Source: Gemmatimonadaceae bacterium
GTDB taxonomy: Bacteria > Gemmatimonadota > Gemmatimonadetes > Gemmatimonadales > Gemmatimonadaceae
Length of the DNA: 64,000 nt
NCBI GenBank assembly: GCA_025358925.1
Contig: JANYHT010000062.1
Coordinates: forward strand, 110,969-174,968
Direction of reading: 5' to 3'
Shown: positions 36,631-45,406 of the stretch, one piece after another
How positions within the stretch are numbered: position 1 is the stretch's first letter
How the letters are laid out: every line of letters starts with the position of its first letter
Translations under genes and position numbers: made by a program
The notes under the pieces: model-generated
What the model was told of the DNA's origin: nothing
Database searches by the model: none
What the model saw: only the letters and a program-made list of their open reading frames with translations

Positions 36631-36969
36631 CTACAAGAAATCTTGACTGTGCAATTTCGGAAATTCTATGATACACGATCCAGGATCGACGCCCTCAATG
36701 CGCGCCTTGCCGAACGCGTCGAGGTTGCCTTTGACAGGATCATGGTTGGGCGGCGTCACAATAAACTCGGCGTGGGCGACCGGACGCTTTTTGGTGTCCA
36801 GCAGTTCGATCCCGATCCAACCGTCTTTCTCAGGGTCGAGGATGAGCACGGACTTTGGCTTTGGTCCGTCTCCGCTACCGCTTGCATTCGTCGGTGGTTT
36901 TTTGGCAGGCTGGCAGGGTGCTGCGGGGCCGAGTGCGGTGGCCTGATCTGAGCGGATCTGTTGCGTCAT
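36631..36969 (-). CDS. Stand-alone carrier-like beta domain, related to the PAAR protein
   Basis: A 112-residue protein. Residues about 48-110 (GWIGIELLDTKKRPVAHAEF ... GVDPGSCIIEFPKL) closely match the domain following the PAAR fold in the protein at 30197. The first 45 residues are Pro/Ala/Lys-rich linker. It overlaps the end of the DUF4123 gene by 4 nt. It may be a separate piece of a spike-tip protein or a loading adaptor. Confidence 0.6.
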   Translation of the reverse strand: MTQQIRSDQATALGPAAPCQPAKKPPTNASGSGDGPKPKSVLILDPEKDGWIGIELLDTKKRPVAHAEFIVTPPNHDPVKGNLDAFGKARIEGVDPGSCIIEFPKLHSQDFL

Positions 36970-37493
36970 GCGCGGAATTCAGCGTGTGGCGTGGACGGTA
37001 GCTTCTGCGTTGACGTCGCAGCACGCGTCAACACTCGAACGCCGTATGTTGCAAGGTCAGTTATTGCAAAAGCGAGCACAGGCCCAAAAAACTCGGCCAC
37101 TTCATCTGCGGTGCACGTGTCGATGTACTTCGAGAAAACACGCGGATCGTAAAAGCGAAAGTACCACGATTCGTCGGCAGGGCCTCGCACAATGAGAAAT
37201 TGCCGGAAGTGAGTACGCAATTGCTCCAAAGTGACGTCCGCGAGCACAAATATGCCCCACGGATCAGGCCAGAGGTCGCCGGAAATCCAATCGAGGGTGT
37301 TACTGTCGACCTGCACCAAAAATGGCGCAATGGCGGACAGATCCTCCTCGGCTCGGCCTTTATATAGCGAGGTGGCGCGACTGTCTCCTAACGCTACAGC
37401 TCGGAGCGGTACCTCCGGTACGTCGGTGGCGTCGAGAATGGCAAACAGGCGACCGCGATCCGCCCATTGGCGGATATGCGACACGGACGTCAT
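36966..37493 (-). CDS. DUF4123 (Tap-1/TEC type) effector adaptor
   Basis: A 175-residue protein of the DUF4123 family, adaptors that load a cognate effector onto VgrG or PAAR. Typical features are GRLFAILDATDVPEV near the N-terminus, LYKGRAEEDLSAIAPFLVQVD, DPWGIFVLAD and YFRFYDPRVF. ATG 37493 is taken because the domain begins there; the upstream frame is open but unlike the family. It is on the opposite strand to the two cassettes, divergent from the LysM-like gene at 37586 with a 92-base gap that must hold both promoters. Confidence 0.78.
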   Translation of the reverse strand: MTSVSHIRQWADRGRLFAILDATDVPEVPLRAVALGDSRATSLYKGRAEEDLSAIAPFLVQVDSNTLDWISGDLWPDPWGIFVLADVTLEQLRTHFRQFLIVRGPADESWYFRFYDPRVFSKYIDTCTADEVAEFFGPVLAFAITDLATYGVRVLTRAATSTQKLPSTPHAEFRA

Positions 37494-37585
37494 GCGTTCG
37501 CTGAGAAGGGTCACAGTGTGCGTTGGATGCGGCGAATATGAGGCACGCACATGGCGAGGTCCAGCGTTCGCGCGTAAAGTAGCGC

Positions 37586-38326
37586 ATGGCGAAACCGTTG
37601 AGTGCGGGGCCGGGAGACACGATGCTGTCGATTGCGGAACGAGAGACGTTTCTCGACTATCGCAGCATCTGGAACGATCCATTGAACGCGACGCTCAAGC
37701 GACTTCGCGTCAATCCCTTTTGCCTCGTGCCGAAGGACGTGGTGCAGATCATCGACGTGCAGCCGAAACGAGAAACCAAGCCAACGCAGGTCGTGAATAC
37801 GTTTACCATCGCCATCGGCGACGCGGCCCTTCGTCTCAAACTGCTTGATGCGAACGGTCGTCCGTTGATTCAGAAAACTTGTCGCGTCCTGAGCGGCCGT
37901 TTTGGCCCGCCCACCGATCTCAAATCGCTTCGCACCGCGACACCAACTCCCGTAACCGACGCGACGGGGCTGTTCGAGGTGGATATTGCGCGCGATGCCA
38001 CCGATGCGAAGATCGAAGTCCTTGCCGATGACGACACCACGGTTGAATTCGATGTGCGGGTGCGGATCGGATTTCTCCCGCCGGTTAATTCGCTCGCTGG
38101 ACAGCGCGCGCGGCTGAATCAATTGGGCATCTACGCTGGCTTTGCCGCGTCGGATACGGATCAATTGCACTGGGCGATCGAAGAGTTCGAACACTTGCAC
38201 GGTTTGCCACTGAAAGGTCGATCAGACAATGCGATATTTTTCAACAAGCTCGGTCACATTCATGGTGATCTCCTCGCGTCGGAATCGCTCACGTTGCCGC
38301 TCGTTGCTACGGAGGCAGAAACGTGA
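37586..38326 (+). CDS. LysM-like / peptidoglycan-binding protein of cassette B
   Basis: A 246-residue paralogue of the gene at 33201. It has a divergent LysM-like start (AGPGDTMLSIAERETFLDYRS, residues 7-27, to VQIID near 57), a beta domain (LRLKLLDANGRPL), the shared IGFLPPVNSLAGQRARLNQLG (compare VGFLQPVSTLAGSRERLTNLG in cassette A) and a peptidoglycan-binding repeat (AIEEFEHLHGLPLKG). No export signal. The stop overlaps the OmpA-like gene by 4 nt (GTGA). Confidence 0.66.
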   Translation: MAKPLSAGPGDTMLSIAERETFLDYRSIWNDPLNATLKRLRVNPFCLVPKDVVQIIDVQPKRETKPTQVVNTFTIAIGDAALRLKLLDANGRPLIQKTCRVLSGRFGPPTDLKSLRTATPTPVTDATGLFEVDIARDATDAKIEVLADDDTTVEFDVRVRIGFLPPVNSLAGQRARLNQLGIYAGFAASDTDQLHWAIEEFEHLHGLPLKGRSDNAIFFNKLGHIHGDLLASESLTLPLVATEAET

Positions 38327-40104
38327 GTGACGGACTTCCACTCCCGGAACTCGTCGACGAAACCGACAGTGTGATCACGGGCCGTCACCCGGTGCGCGCA
38401 TCGCTTCCGATTCTCGCGGCACCGACCGATTCGTCGCGCGCGGCGGCGCTCAACACGCACCGACGCCCCTTTGTCACGGTCGCCTGCAGTTCGTTGAAGG
38501 ACCACAGCTTTGCGTTCGACTCGTCGTTCATCAGTCCGAACGTGGTGGCCGGAAAAGCCTTTATCAATTTCGCTTCGATGGTGAAGGCCTTTCCAAAATC
38601 GCCCATCGCAATTTTTGGACACGCCGACCCCTCTGGTGACCTGCACTACAACCAAGTGCTGAGCGGACGACGTGCGAAGGCCGTATTTGCCCTGCTTACT
38701 CGCAACGTCGACATGTGGGAAGAATTGTTTGACCCCGCACAGCGCGGATTGGCGGTCGGTGACGAATGGGGCACCCGGTCGATTCAGATCATGTTGCAGC
38801 AGTTGGGGTTTCGGGATAAGAATCTCACGAACAACGGAAAGCTTGACGAGGAGACACGCGCCGCGATCAAAGCGTTTCAATCGGCGCCCATCTTACTGCC
38901 AGAAGGGCGCGTGTCGGCGCCAATCACTCCGGCCACGGGCGCGAGCGATCGACCCACACGTCGCCGATTGTTCACGGTGTACATGAATGCGATCTGTCAG
39001 GATGCCACAGGCGCGGATTTCAGATTGCCGACGACGGCATTTCTCCGCGACGGGAAAAGTCCTGGCGGCTTTCAAGGGTGTGGCGAGTTTAATCCACGCC
39101 GACTGCCATCGCAGGAGACGATCAAGACGTGGAAGGATGCCGGTCAGACACTCGGGAAACAGTTGCGCGACGACTTCCATCGAGAGAATCGTCGAGTGCT
39201 CCTGTACTTGTTCAAACCGGGTACGGTGTTCGATGCAAAAGAATGGCCGTGTCCGGCCGCCACAGGCAACGTCGACGCTTGCGTGAAACGCTCGTGGTCA
39301 AACGGAGTGCCTCGCCGAGAAGGGGCGATGCGCGCGCATGCGCGACGGTTCGGCCGGGCCGTGCCCGATGCGAAGCGCGAACTGGTCGCTCCAACGAATC
39401 CCGCGTTCTCGAACGAGCTCGGACGTGAAGAAACAACATTCGCCTGTCGCTTCTATCACGGGCTCGCAATTCACTCACCGTGCGAGCGCGATCTGAAGAT
39501 GTGGATCGTGCGTTTGCAGATCGATGGCATTAGCGTCGACCGACCAGGACAGCCGGCGAAGTCCGCGAAAAAAATCGACCTCGCCAATCGTCGCTTTGTC
39601 GCGCGTATGGGTACCACGCGTGACGCCCCGACAATTCGCGGTCGGACAACGGATAAAGGACGCATTGGCTTGCCAGTGTTCGAAGATACGGTGTCAATCG
39701 ATTTGCGTATTGATGCCTTCACCGATCCGTCGCTTGAACCGAAAGACCCGACCGACCTCGACACGCAGCCGTTTGCGGACGAAGGCATCTTTGTTCCACT
39801 CACCTTAAGCGGCGGCGTTTTCCCACGACTTCGCAATAAGGCGGCTGGTGATTTCGATTTTGACGAAGACTTTGATCAAGAGGACGCACCGACGCAAGAC
39901 GAAGTGCAACGCGCGGAGTTTCAGCGTCTGCACAACTTGGGATATGGCGCCGACGACACGGGGCTGAATTTTTCCAAGTGGGATGCGAGACAACGCCGGT
40001 TCGTTATCGAGCGCTTCCAGCGTGATCATAGTCCGCCACTTACCGTGACTGGTACACGGAGCGAAGCCTTCGACATTGAGCTCTTTCGGGAGTACGGCGG
40101 GTGA
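38323..40104 (+). CDS. OmpA-like / peptidoglycan-binding protein of cassette B
   Basis: A 593-residue paralogue of the gene at 33844 starting at a GTG overlapping the previous stop. FAFDSSFISPNVVAG (about 64) and IAIFGHADPSGDLHYNQVLSGRRA (about 93-116) are the OmpA-like domain. A peptidoglycan-binding repeat is inserted at about 145-190 (IQIMLQQLGFRDKNLTNNGKL ... TRAAIKAFQ). A second such repeat ends the protein (FQRLHNLGYGADDTG ... VIERFQRDH). Seven cysteines are spread through the middle. The longer middle section compared with cassette A reflects insertions. No signal peptide. Confidence 0.66.
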   Translation: MSDGLPLPELVDETDSVITGRHPVRASLPILAAPTDSSRAAALNTHRRPFVTVACSSLKDHSFAFDSSFISPNVVAGKAFINFASMVKAFPKSPIAIFGHADPSGDLHYNQVLSGRRAKAVFALLTRNVDMWEELFDPAQRGLAVGDEWGTRSIQIMLQQLGFRDKNLTNNGKLDEETRAAIKAFQSAPILLPEGRVSAPITPATGASDRPTRRRLFTVYMNAICQDATGADFRLPTTAFLRDGKSPGGFQGCGEFNPRRLPSQETIKTWKDAGQTLGKQLRDDFHRENRRVLLYLFKPGTVFDAKEWPCPAATGNVDACVKRSWSNGVPRREGAMRAHARRFGRAVPDAKRELVAPTNPAFSNELGREETTFACRFYHGLAIHSPCERDLKMWIVRLQIDGISVDRPGQPAKSAKKIDLANRRFVARMGTTRDAPTIRGRTTDKGRIGLPVFEDTVSIDLRIDAFTDPSLEPKDPTDLDTQPFADEGIFVPLTLSGGVFPRLRNKAAGDFDFDEDFDQEDAPTQDEVQRAEFQRLHNLGYGADDTGLNFSKWDARQRRFVIERFQRDHSPPLTVTGTRSEAFDIELFREYGG

Positions 40105-42929
40105 CCACGCCAGCCATCGTCGCTGCGGTTACTGTGGCGCCGCCCGCCGATGAGAACGCGTACACGAATACATCGAAACCCTTCGATGTGCTCGCGCGTC
40201 CGCTGCATCGCGTCAAGTCGCCCACATATGACGTCACGATTGATACGCCCAACGCGCCTGGCCTCGAAACCAAAGATCCGCCGGATGGCGACGCGGCGAA
40301 AGCAGGCGCGCGCAATCCCACCATGTTTCTCGCCAGCGAGATCTTTCAAGATTTTATTAGGACGTTGGAGAAGACACTCGAGAAAGTGCTCGGCGTCGCA
40401 CCATTTCTCGCGGCGATCGACGAATTGCTGAAGAAGGTGACCGGCAAAGCGCAGATCGAAGAACTACGCAAGGCGATCGCGAAAGCCATCGCGCAAAGTA
40501 TTGAAGGTGCGCTGTTTGATCGTTACATGCGCGTCATACCGGCGTGGGTACCGGTTGATCGTCTCAAGTACGGTCCGAAGTTTTTGTACAAAGAGCTCCG
40601 GTCATCGCCACGGGCGACCAGTGTCGAGGAGGAGCGCGAAGTCGAAGGGCTGGTCACCGCCAGTTATCAGCAGTGCAACAGTATTCCAAATACGCAATGG
40701 AGTCACTACTGGCACTGGGCGTTTCACGTACGCCCGCTCCCCGGTTATCGACACTTGATTGGACGCGGCAACCGACGGGTGGGCATCGAGCTGAATGAAA
40801 TCGGCACCGATCAATCGAAACGCAAGCTGCGAGAGGTGCTGCATATCTATGGGCAAATCGATCAGAACGTCGACAACGGCACGGATGTCGGCGCGATCGA
40901 ATGCCTTTGGGATGTTGGTGGTATGTCTAAGCCACGCGGTGACGGCGGTACAGACGGCGTGATGTTTCACGGCAACTTTCCCTTCTGGCCACAGATGGGT
41001 GATCACATTTGGGTGGCCGGTCGCTTCGTGTACGACTGCGCGCGCGTGATCACCGACAGCGGCGAATTCAGTCCGTCGTTGCTGAATCCATGCAAGGCGC
41101 TCGCGGTAGCGCGTTTTGAGGGATTCAAGTTTCCGGAAAACGCGGGTGGCGTGCCAGCCGTGAAATTCTTTTTTCTCGCGACAACCGAAGGCGGCTACTT
41201 CAACTTCAGGCCCGTCGATGATCGGTTGAAGAAGAAGCATCACGAGCAGAACGGTACAAACGCCGACCAGTCGCCGAAGTTCAACGGCATCAATCTGCGT
41301 GATCGCGACTACGAGTTTATCCTCGACCTCCCGCCGACAGACGAAACGCGCGGCATTTATCCAATTGGCCGCACCACCGGCGTAATGGAAAACACGTTGG
41401 TGCTACGCCCGCGCTTGCTCGCGCAATTTCGCTTCGCGCCGTTTGAAACCAAGAATTCCACGCAGGATCGGCCAGTCGACGTGCCGCCGTGGGCCGATGG
41501 AATGTTCTTCCACAAAATCGATGTTCCGGACAACCTCACCATTGATCCGAAGCAGGACATTCGGCCGCGAATCGAAATCATCCCTGAGGCTGATCCGTTT
41601 GCGGCGCCGCGGCAAGTCAGAATTCGTATTCCGATGAAGTCCCTTCCCCTCCCACCGACCGCGCTTGCCAATCGGCCGGAAGTGTACGGGGTAGAACTCG
41701 CACTCGGTTGGTATGACCCCGATGGAAGCGAGGCGGCAAAGCTTACCAAGGTCGACGTTGAAATCAAGCATCTGCGGATGCACGGCTCGCACAGTACAAA
41801 AACTGTGCATTTCAAGGCGTGCGTGAATGGACAGTGGCGATCCATACAAACGGTCTCGAAGATCAGCAACGTACCGACCGATCCGAGTCAACCGCGCGAT
41901 CCAAATGTGCGAGACCCCACAACGCAGGATATTGCGCCCGACTTTCAGAAAGTTTCCCTGTTCCTTCCGGCCGGCGCTCGCATTGCCGTCACGACGCACG
42001 GCTCGTGGCGACACGGCTACGGTGAGTTCATGGAACGCAATACGCAGAAGCGTCGCGAACTCGAGTTCGGCGGTCTTGTGCAACTGCCGTCGTTTATCGA
42101 TGACGAGTTACAAGACTTGCGCGCGTTAGCAAAAAAACTCGGACCTGCGCTGCCCGCCGATCAACGCAAACGACTCGATGAGCTCGAAGAAATTCTGAAG
42201 GTGCTTGATAACTTCATCGGCAAGAAAACGACAGCGGATTGGCTGGTCGATATCGATAACGATCGCACCGATGATCAGAAGTCCACCGACGGATCGACGT
42301 TAACGGATTTTCAAAAGCAAACAATTGAACAGGAACGCGTGTCCGCGTTGGCTCGAGCACTGTTCGTCGACCCCATCTCCACGTTCAATCAGAATGACGA
42401 GCCGTTAGGCTGGGCCACGTTTGTTGATCCGACGAACACACGCCTTACCACGGTGGGCACGATGTCACCATCGCCCGCGCAAATCGGTACGGTGGAAAAG
42501 TTGCTTGCGGAACAGCAACGCACTGGTCAACGCGTCACCCACGTGAACGTCTTCGCGAACCGCATGTGGCAACTTGGCGCGGGCAACAATCTCGGGATGC
42601 AAATCGCTGAGTATCGCGGCGAAAAGCAGATCATCGATTACTCCATGGAGATCGAGCTGTCCGCAACGCCCGGCGTCAAGCCAGCGCCGCCGCCTGCGCC
42701 TCCTCCGCCGCCACCGTTGCCGCCAGACAACACCACCGATCCGCAAATCATTCCTGCATCGGTGACCGTGCGATCGGCACTCGGCCCGTCCATCAATCCG
42801 AGCTCTGTGTCGGTGACACAGGCGACCGGACCATCCATTAATCCTGCGAGCGTTACCGTGAAACCGTCAGCGTCCCCAGTGATTGCGCCAGCGAGTGTCA
42901 CCGTCACTGTAAGACGGCGCGGCTCGTGA
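40101..42929 (+). CDS. Large unknown protein of cassette B, candidate T6SS effector
   Basis: A 942-residue protein starting at a GTG that overlaps the previous stop. No export signal. Residues about 75-145 are amphipathic helices (LEKTLEKVLGVAPFLAAIDELL). A region around 195-240 is rich in Trp/His (NTQWSHYWHWAFHVRPLPGY) and could be an active site but matches no family I know. Residues about 855-875 are a proline run, followed by four tandem 15-residue strands (ASVTV type) resembling the tail of the PAAR protein. Size, position and shared tail point to spike-delivered cargo. Confidence 0.6.
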   Translation: MTTPAIVAAVTVAPPADENAYTNTSKPFDVLARPLHRVKSPTYDVTIDTPNAPGLETKDPPDGDAAKAGARNPTMFLASEIFQDFIRTLEKTLEKVLGVAPFLAAIDELLKKVTGKAQIEELRKAIAKAIAQSIEGALFDRYMRVIPAWVPVDRLKYGPKFLYKELRSSPRATSVEEEREVEGLVTASYQQCNSIPNTQWSHYWHWAFHVRPLPGYRHLIGRGNRRVGIELNEIGTDQSKRKLREVLHIYGQIDQNVDNGTDVGAIECLWDVGGMSKPRGDGGTDGVMFHGNFPFWPQMGDHIWVAGRFVYDCARVITDSGEFSPSLLNPCKALAVARFEGFKFPENAGGVPAVKFFFLATTEGGYFNFRPVDDRLKKKHHEQNGTNADQSPKFNGINLRDRDYEFILDLPPTDETRGIYPIGRTTGVMENTLVLRPRLLAQFRFAPFETKNSTQDRPVDVPPWADGMFFHKIDVPDNLTIDPKQDIRPRIEIIPEADPFAAPRQVRIRIPMKSLPLPPTALANRPEVYGVELALGWYDPDGSEAAKLTKVDVEIKHLRMHGSHSTKTVHFKACVNGQWRSIQTVSKISNVPTDPSQPRDPNVRDPTTQDIAPDFQKVSLFLPAGARIAVTTHGSWRHGYGEFMERNTQKRRELEFGGLVQLPSFIDDELQDLRALAKKLGPALPADQRKRLDELEEILKVLDNFIGKKTTADWLVDIDNDRTDDQKSTDGSTLTDFQKQTIEQERVSALARALFVDPISTFNQNDEPLGWATFVDPTNTRLTTVGTMSPSPAQIGTVEKLLAEQQRTGQRVTHVNVFANRMWQLGAGNNLGMQIAEYRGEKQIIDYSMEIELSATPGVKPAPPPAPPPPPPLPPDNTTDPQIIPASVTVRSALGPSINPSSVSVTQATGPSINPASVTVKPSASPVIAPASVTVTVRRRGS
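42741..42912 (+). repeat. Coding repeat: four 15-residue units in the large cassette B protein
   Basis: The units are IIPASVTVRSALGP, SINPSSVSVTQATGP, SINPASVTVKPSASP and VIAPASVTVTV. The pattern I-x-(P/A)-(A/S)-S-V-(T/S)-V resembles the units at 30911-31112. Confidence 0.6.
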
Positions 42930-42971
42930 GCCACCTGCAGTCCCACTCACCACGCACAGGAGTCTGTCGTC

Positions 42972-43415
42972 ATGGCCAAGGGTGATACGTTCGACGTGAC
43001 GGAAGGTGACGAGATCGAAGTCTCGTTCCAGTTAAGTCTCAAGCGCGCAGAAATCGCCAAACGACGCGACGCGGCGCAACTCACGCATGTTGTGATCAAC
43101 TTCACTCCAGCGACACCGAGTGATCCCACGCTTGGCGGGTCGATCACATTCGCGCCACTCAGTCCCGATGCGCAGAACGATCCCACGTTTGGGCAGGTCA
43201 TTCCAATCACGCAAGATGATCCGAAAGTCACGCGGCTTTTTCGCGTCGGTGCTATTCAGATGCTCCTCGGTCAAGCTCCGCCAGCGCAATTTCTCGTTAA
43301 GGTCAGCGCGAGACTCACACCGAGCGTGGGAGAGTCGCAAGTCACGTCATCGCAACCACGTGACGGAGATCTGTGTACGCTGCGGGTAAAACCACTCCGT
43401 CGGGCAGGACGCTAG
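42972..43415 (+). CDS. Small protein of cassette B, paralogue of the gene at 32809
   Basis: A 147-residue soluble protein whose first 60 residues align with those of the gene at 32809 (MA-x-GD at the start, then FQL and a Lys-rich helix). The C-terminal half is Pro/Gln-rich with LFRVGAIQMLLGQAPPAQ. It follows the 942-residue gene after a 42-nt gap and is the last gene of the cargo island. Role as for its paralogue is undecided: immunity, chaperone or structural part. Confidence 0.58.
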   Translation: MAKGDTFDVTEGDEIEVSFQLSLKRAEIAKRRDAAQLTHVVINFTPATPSDPTLGGSITFAPLSPDAQNDPTFGQVIPITQDDPKVTRLFRVGAIQMLLGQAPPAQFLVKVSARLTPSVGESQVTSSQPRDGDLCTLRVKPLRRAGR

Positions 43416-43513
43416 CCTCGTTGGGCAGCTCGTCCTTCGACCGCCCTTCCCTTTGGTTTATCGAAGTGCCACCATGCGCATAGACATCTCGGCCCGCCTC
43501 CTCCCACGCATGC

Positions 43514-45391
43514 ATGCCTGAACGGTCTAATCCCTTGCTCGAACAGGTACGCGAGTCGGTGGCCGGTACGTACGATCTCCTCGGCGAACTCGGAGTCGAC
43601 GAACACGCCATCATGTTGTACCTCGCACGCGAGGCGACGACTGGCTTGCTCGTCGGACTTTCGGTGACGCAAAGCGACACGGACGGCGCCGAATACGCCG
43701 TCGAAGTACGCCGCACGCTTGGGGAGTCGGTCGCCGTGGAGGGCAGTGTCTGCCCTGAGTGCAACACGACGTTACCCGACCTCGAGCGCTTCTGCTTTCA
43801 ATGTGGCGCCGATCTATCTGGAGTGGTCGCGGCTGATGGGACACCAGAATCGTCGCGCGTGCTCGCGGCACTCGCGGCCGCCACGGCTGGTCGGTTCGAA
43901 ATACTTGGACGAATGGATCGCGACGGAAAGACAGGTACTGTTTACTTCGCGCGCGAACTAACGGCCAACACCATTGTCGCATTGCGTCTGCGCAGAGCGA
44001 ACGCCAGCGATGGCGTCGAGGCCGAATATGTCGTGCGTCAAACGCAAATATTTCGTGCCCAAGGTTCGCCAACGCTAACACCAGGGAAATCGGCGATGGC
44101 GGCGGCAGTCATCGCCGCGTCCGCAACAATCGCCGCGAACGCAAGTTCGACACCTGTGGCGAGTACCTCCACGCGCGGCTCCGCGTACGATGCGGTGTTC
44201 GAGGCGCATGGCGAGCCGCGTTCACGACCGGTGTGGCTACGCACGCCGGTCATCGCAGGTGTCGCCGTCGTCCTACTCGGCAGCGTTGGCTATTTCGCGC
44301 TTCGTGATAGCGGAGACGCCGCAACGCCGACCGCTGGAGCGGCGGCCACTCCATCGGGTCCAACAACACCGTCTCTCGTTACCCCACCTATTCCGGAAAC
44401 TCCGGCGCCACCGACGCCTACGCCCGTTGTCGCCGTCGTCGATTCTGGCACGATCCGCCTCGTATCGCTACCGGCTGGTACACGGGTGACGGTAGACGGA
44501 ACAATATTGCAGGGCCGAACAGCTCGCGTGAAAGCCGGCATGCACGTTTTGTCCGTGAGCGTTGCTGGTGCGACGGCCGTGACCGAGCGTATTCGCGTGA
44601 GCGCTGGGGCGACTGTTCCGTGGACGTTGAAGGCACCTTTGCCGACCGTCGCTGCGAATCTCGCCACGCCTGCGATTACGCCTGCGACAGCAACGCCGTC
44701 ACGGAATGAACCCAAGGTGAAAACCTCCGCCTGTCGCGCTGCTATCAAGAAAGAAGACTGGGCCGCCGCGATGATCCCCTGCACCACCGAAGCCAACGAG
44801 GGTGACATTGTTGCCGCCGCAAGTGTGGCGCGATTGTACGCGCGCGGACTCGGCACGAGAACTGATGCGAACGCTGCCTTTGGTTGGTACACCAAGGCTG
44901 CTGCCGGTGGTGATCATGAGGCACAAACGCAACTCGGCTACGCGTTCCGCGACGGTGCTGGTACCAAACGCGATGCATCGCAAGCGGTGAAGTGGTTTAA
45001 GCAGGCCGCCGAAAGTGGTGACGCGAGCGCGCAGTTGGAATACGCGGTTGCACTGGAGAAAGGCAGCGGACTTAATCGCGATGAAGTGAACGCGCGCGAA
45101 TGGTACAAGAAGGCGGCGGACAAAGGGAGTTACATGGCCGCGCGGCGACTCGGACACATGTTTGAACATGGTGACGGCGGTGCGCGCAGTGATGCGGATG
45201 CGGCCATTGCTTACGAACGCGCCGCGACGATGGGCGACGTCGAATCGGCAATGATCATGGGCAAGTGGTACCGTGACGGCCGTGGTGTTGCTAAATCGCC
45301 CGCTCAAGCGCTCGTGTGGTTTAAGAAAGCTGCGGAACTTGGCAGTACTGATGCGAAGAAAGAAATCCAACGTCTCGAGAAGGGTGCGTAG
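43514..45391 (+). CDS. Zinc-ribbon / kinase-N-lobe-like / PEGA / Sel1 membrane protein
   Basis: A 625-residue protein. A zinc ribbon (C80, C83, C94, C97) sits between two segments that resemble the glycine loop and beta-3 strand of protein kinases: residues 20-52 (YDLLGELGVDEHAIMLYLARE) and 128-161 (FEILGRMDRDGKTGTVYFARE, then VALRLRR with Arg in place of the catalytic Lys). No catalytic loop follows. One membrane helix is at about 245-263, then a Pro-rich linker, a PEGA domain (about 310-375) and Sel1 repeats (about 430-620). The gene at 62590 has the same N-terminal layout. It is co-directional with the FHA gene 15 nt later. Confidence 0.68.
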   Translation: MPERSNPLLEQVRESVAGTYDLLGELGVDEHAIMLYLAREATTGLLVGLSVTQSDTDGAEYAVEVRRTLGESVAVEGSVCPECNTTLPDLERFCFQCGADLSGVVAADGTPESSRVLAALAAATAGRFEILGRMDRDGKTGTVYFARELTANTIVALRLRRANASDGVEAEYVVRQTQIFRAQGSPTLTPGKSAMAAAVIAASATIAANASSTPVASTSTRGSAYDAVFEAHGEPRSRPVWLRTPVIAGVAVVLLGSVGYFALRDSGDAATPTAGAAATPSGPTTPSLVTPPIPETPAPPTPTPVVAVVDSGTIRLVSLPAGTRVTVDGTILQGRTARVKAGMHVLSVSVAGATAVTERIRVSAGATVPWTLKAPLPTVAANLATPAITPATATPSRNEPKVKTSACRAAIKKEDWAAAMIPCTTEANEGDIVAAASVARLYARGLGTRTDANAAFGWYTKAAAGGDHEAQTQLGYAFRDGAGTKRDASQAVKWFKQAAESGDASAQLEYAVALEKGSGLNRDEVNAREWYKKAADKGSYMAARRLGHMFEHGDGGARSDADAAIAYERAATMGDVESAMIMGKWYRDGRGVAKSPAQALVWFKKAAELGSTDAKKEIQRLEKGA

Positions 45392-45406
45392 GGTAGGCCA
45401 CGTGCT

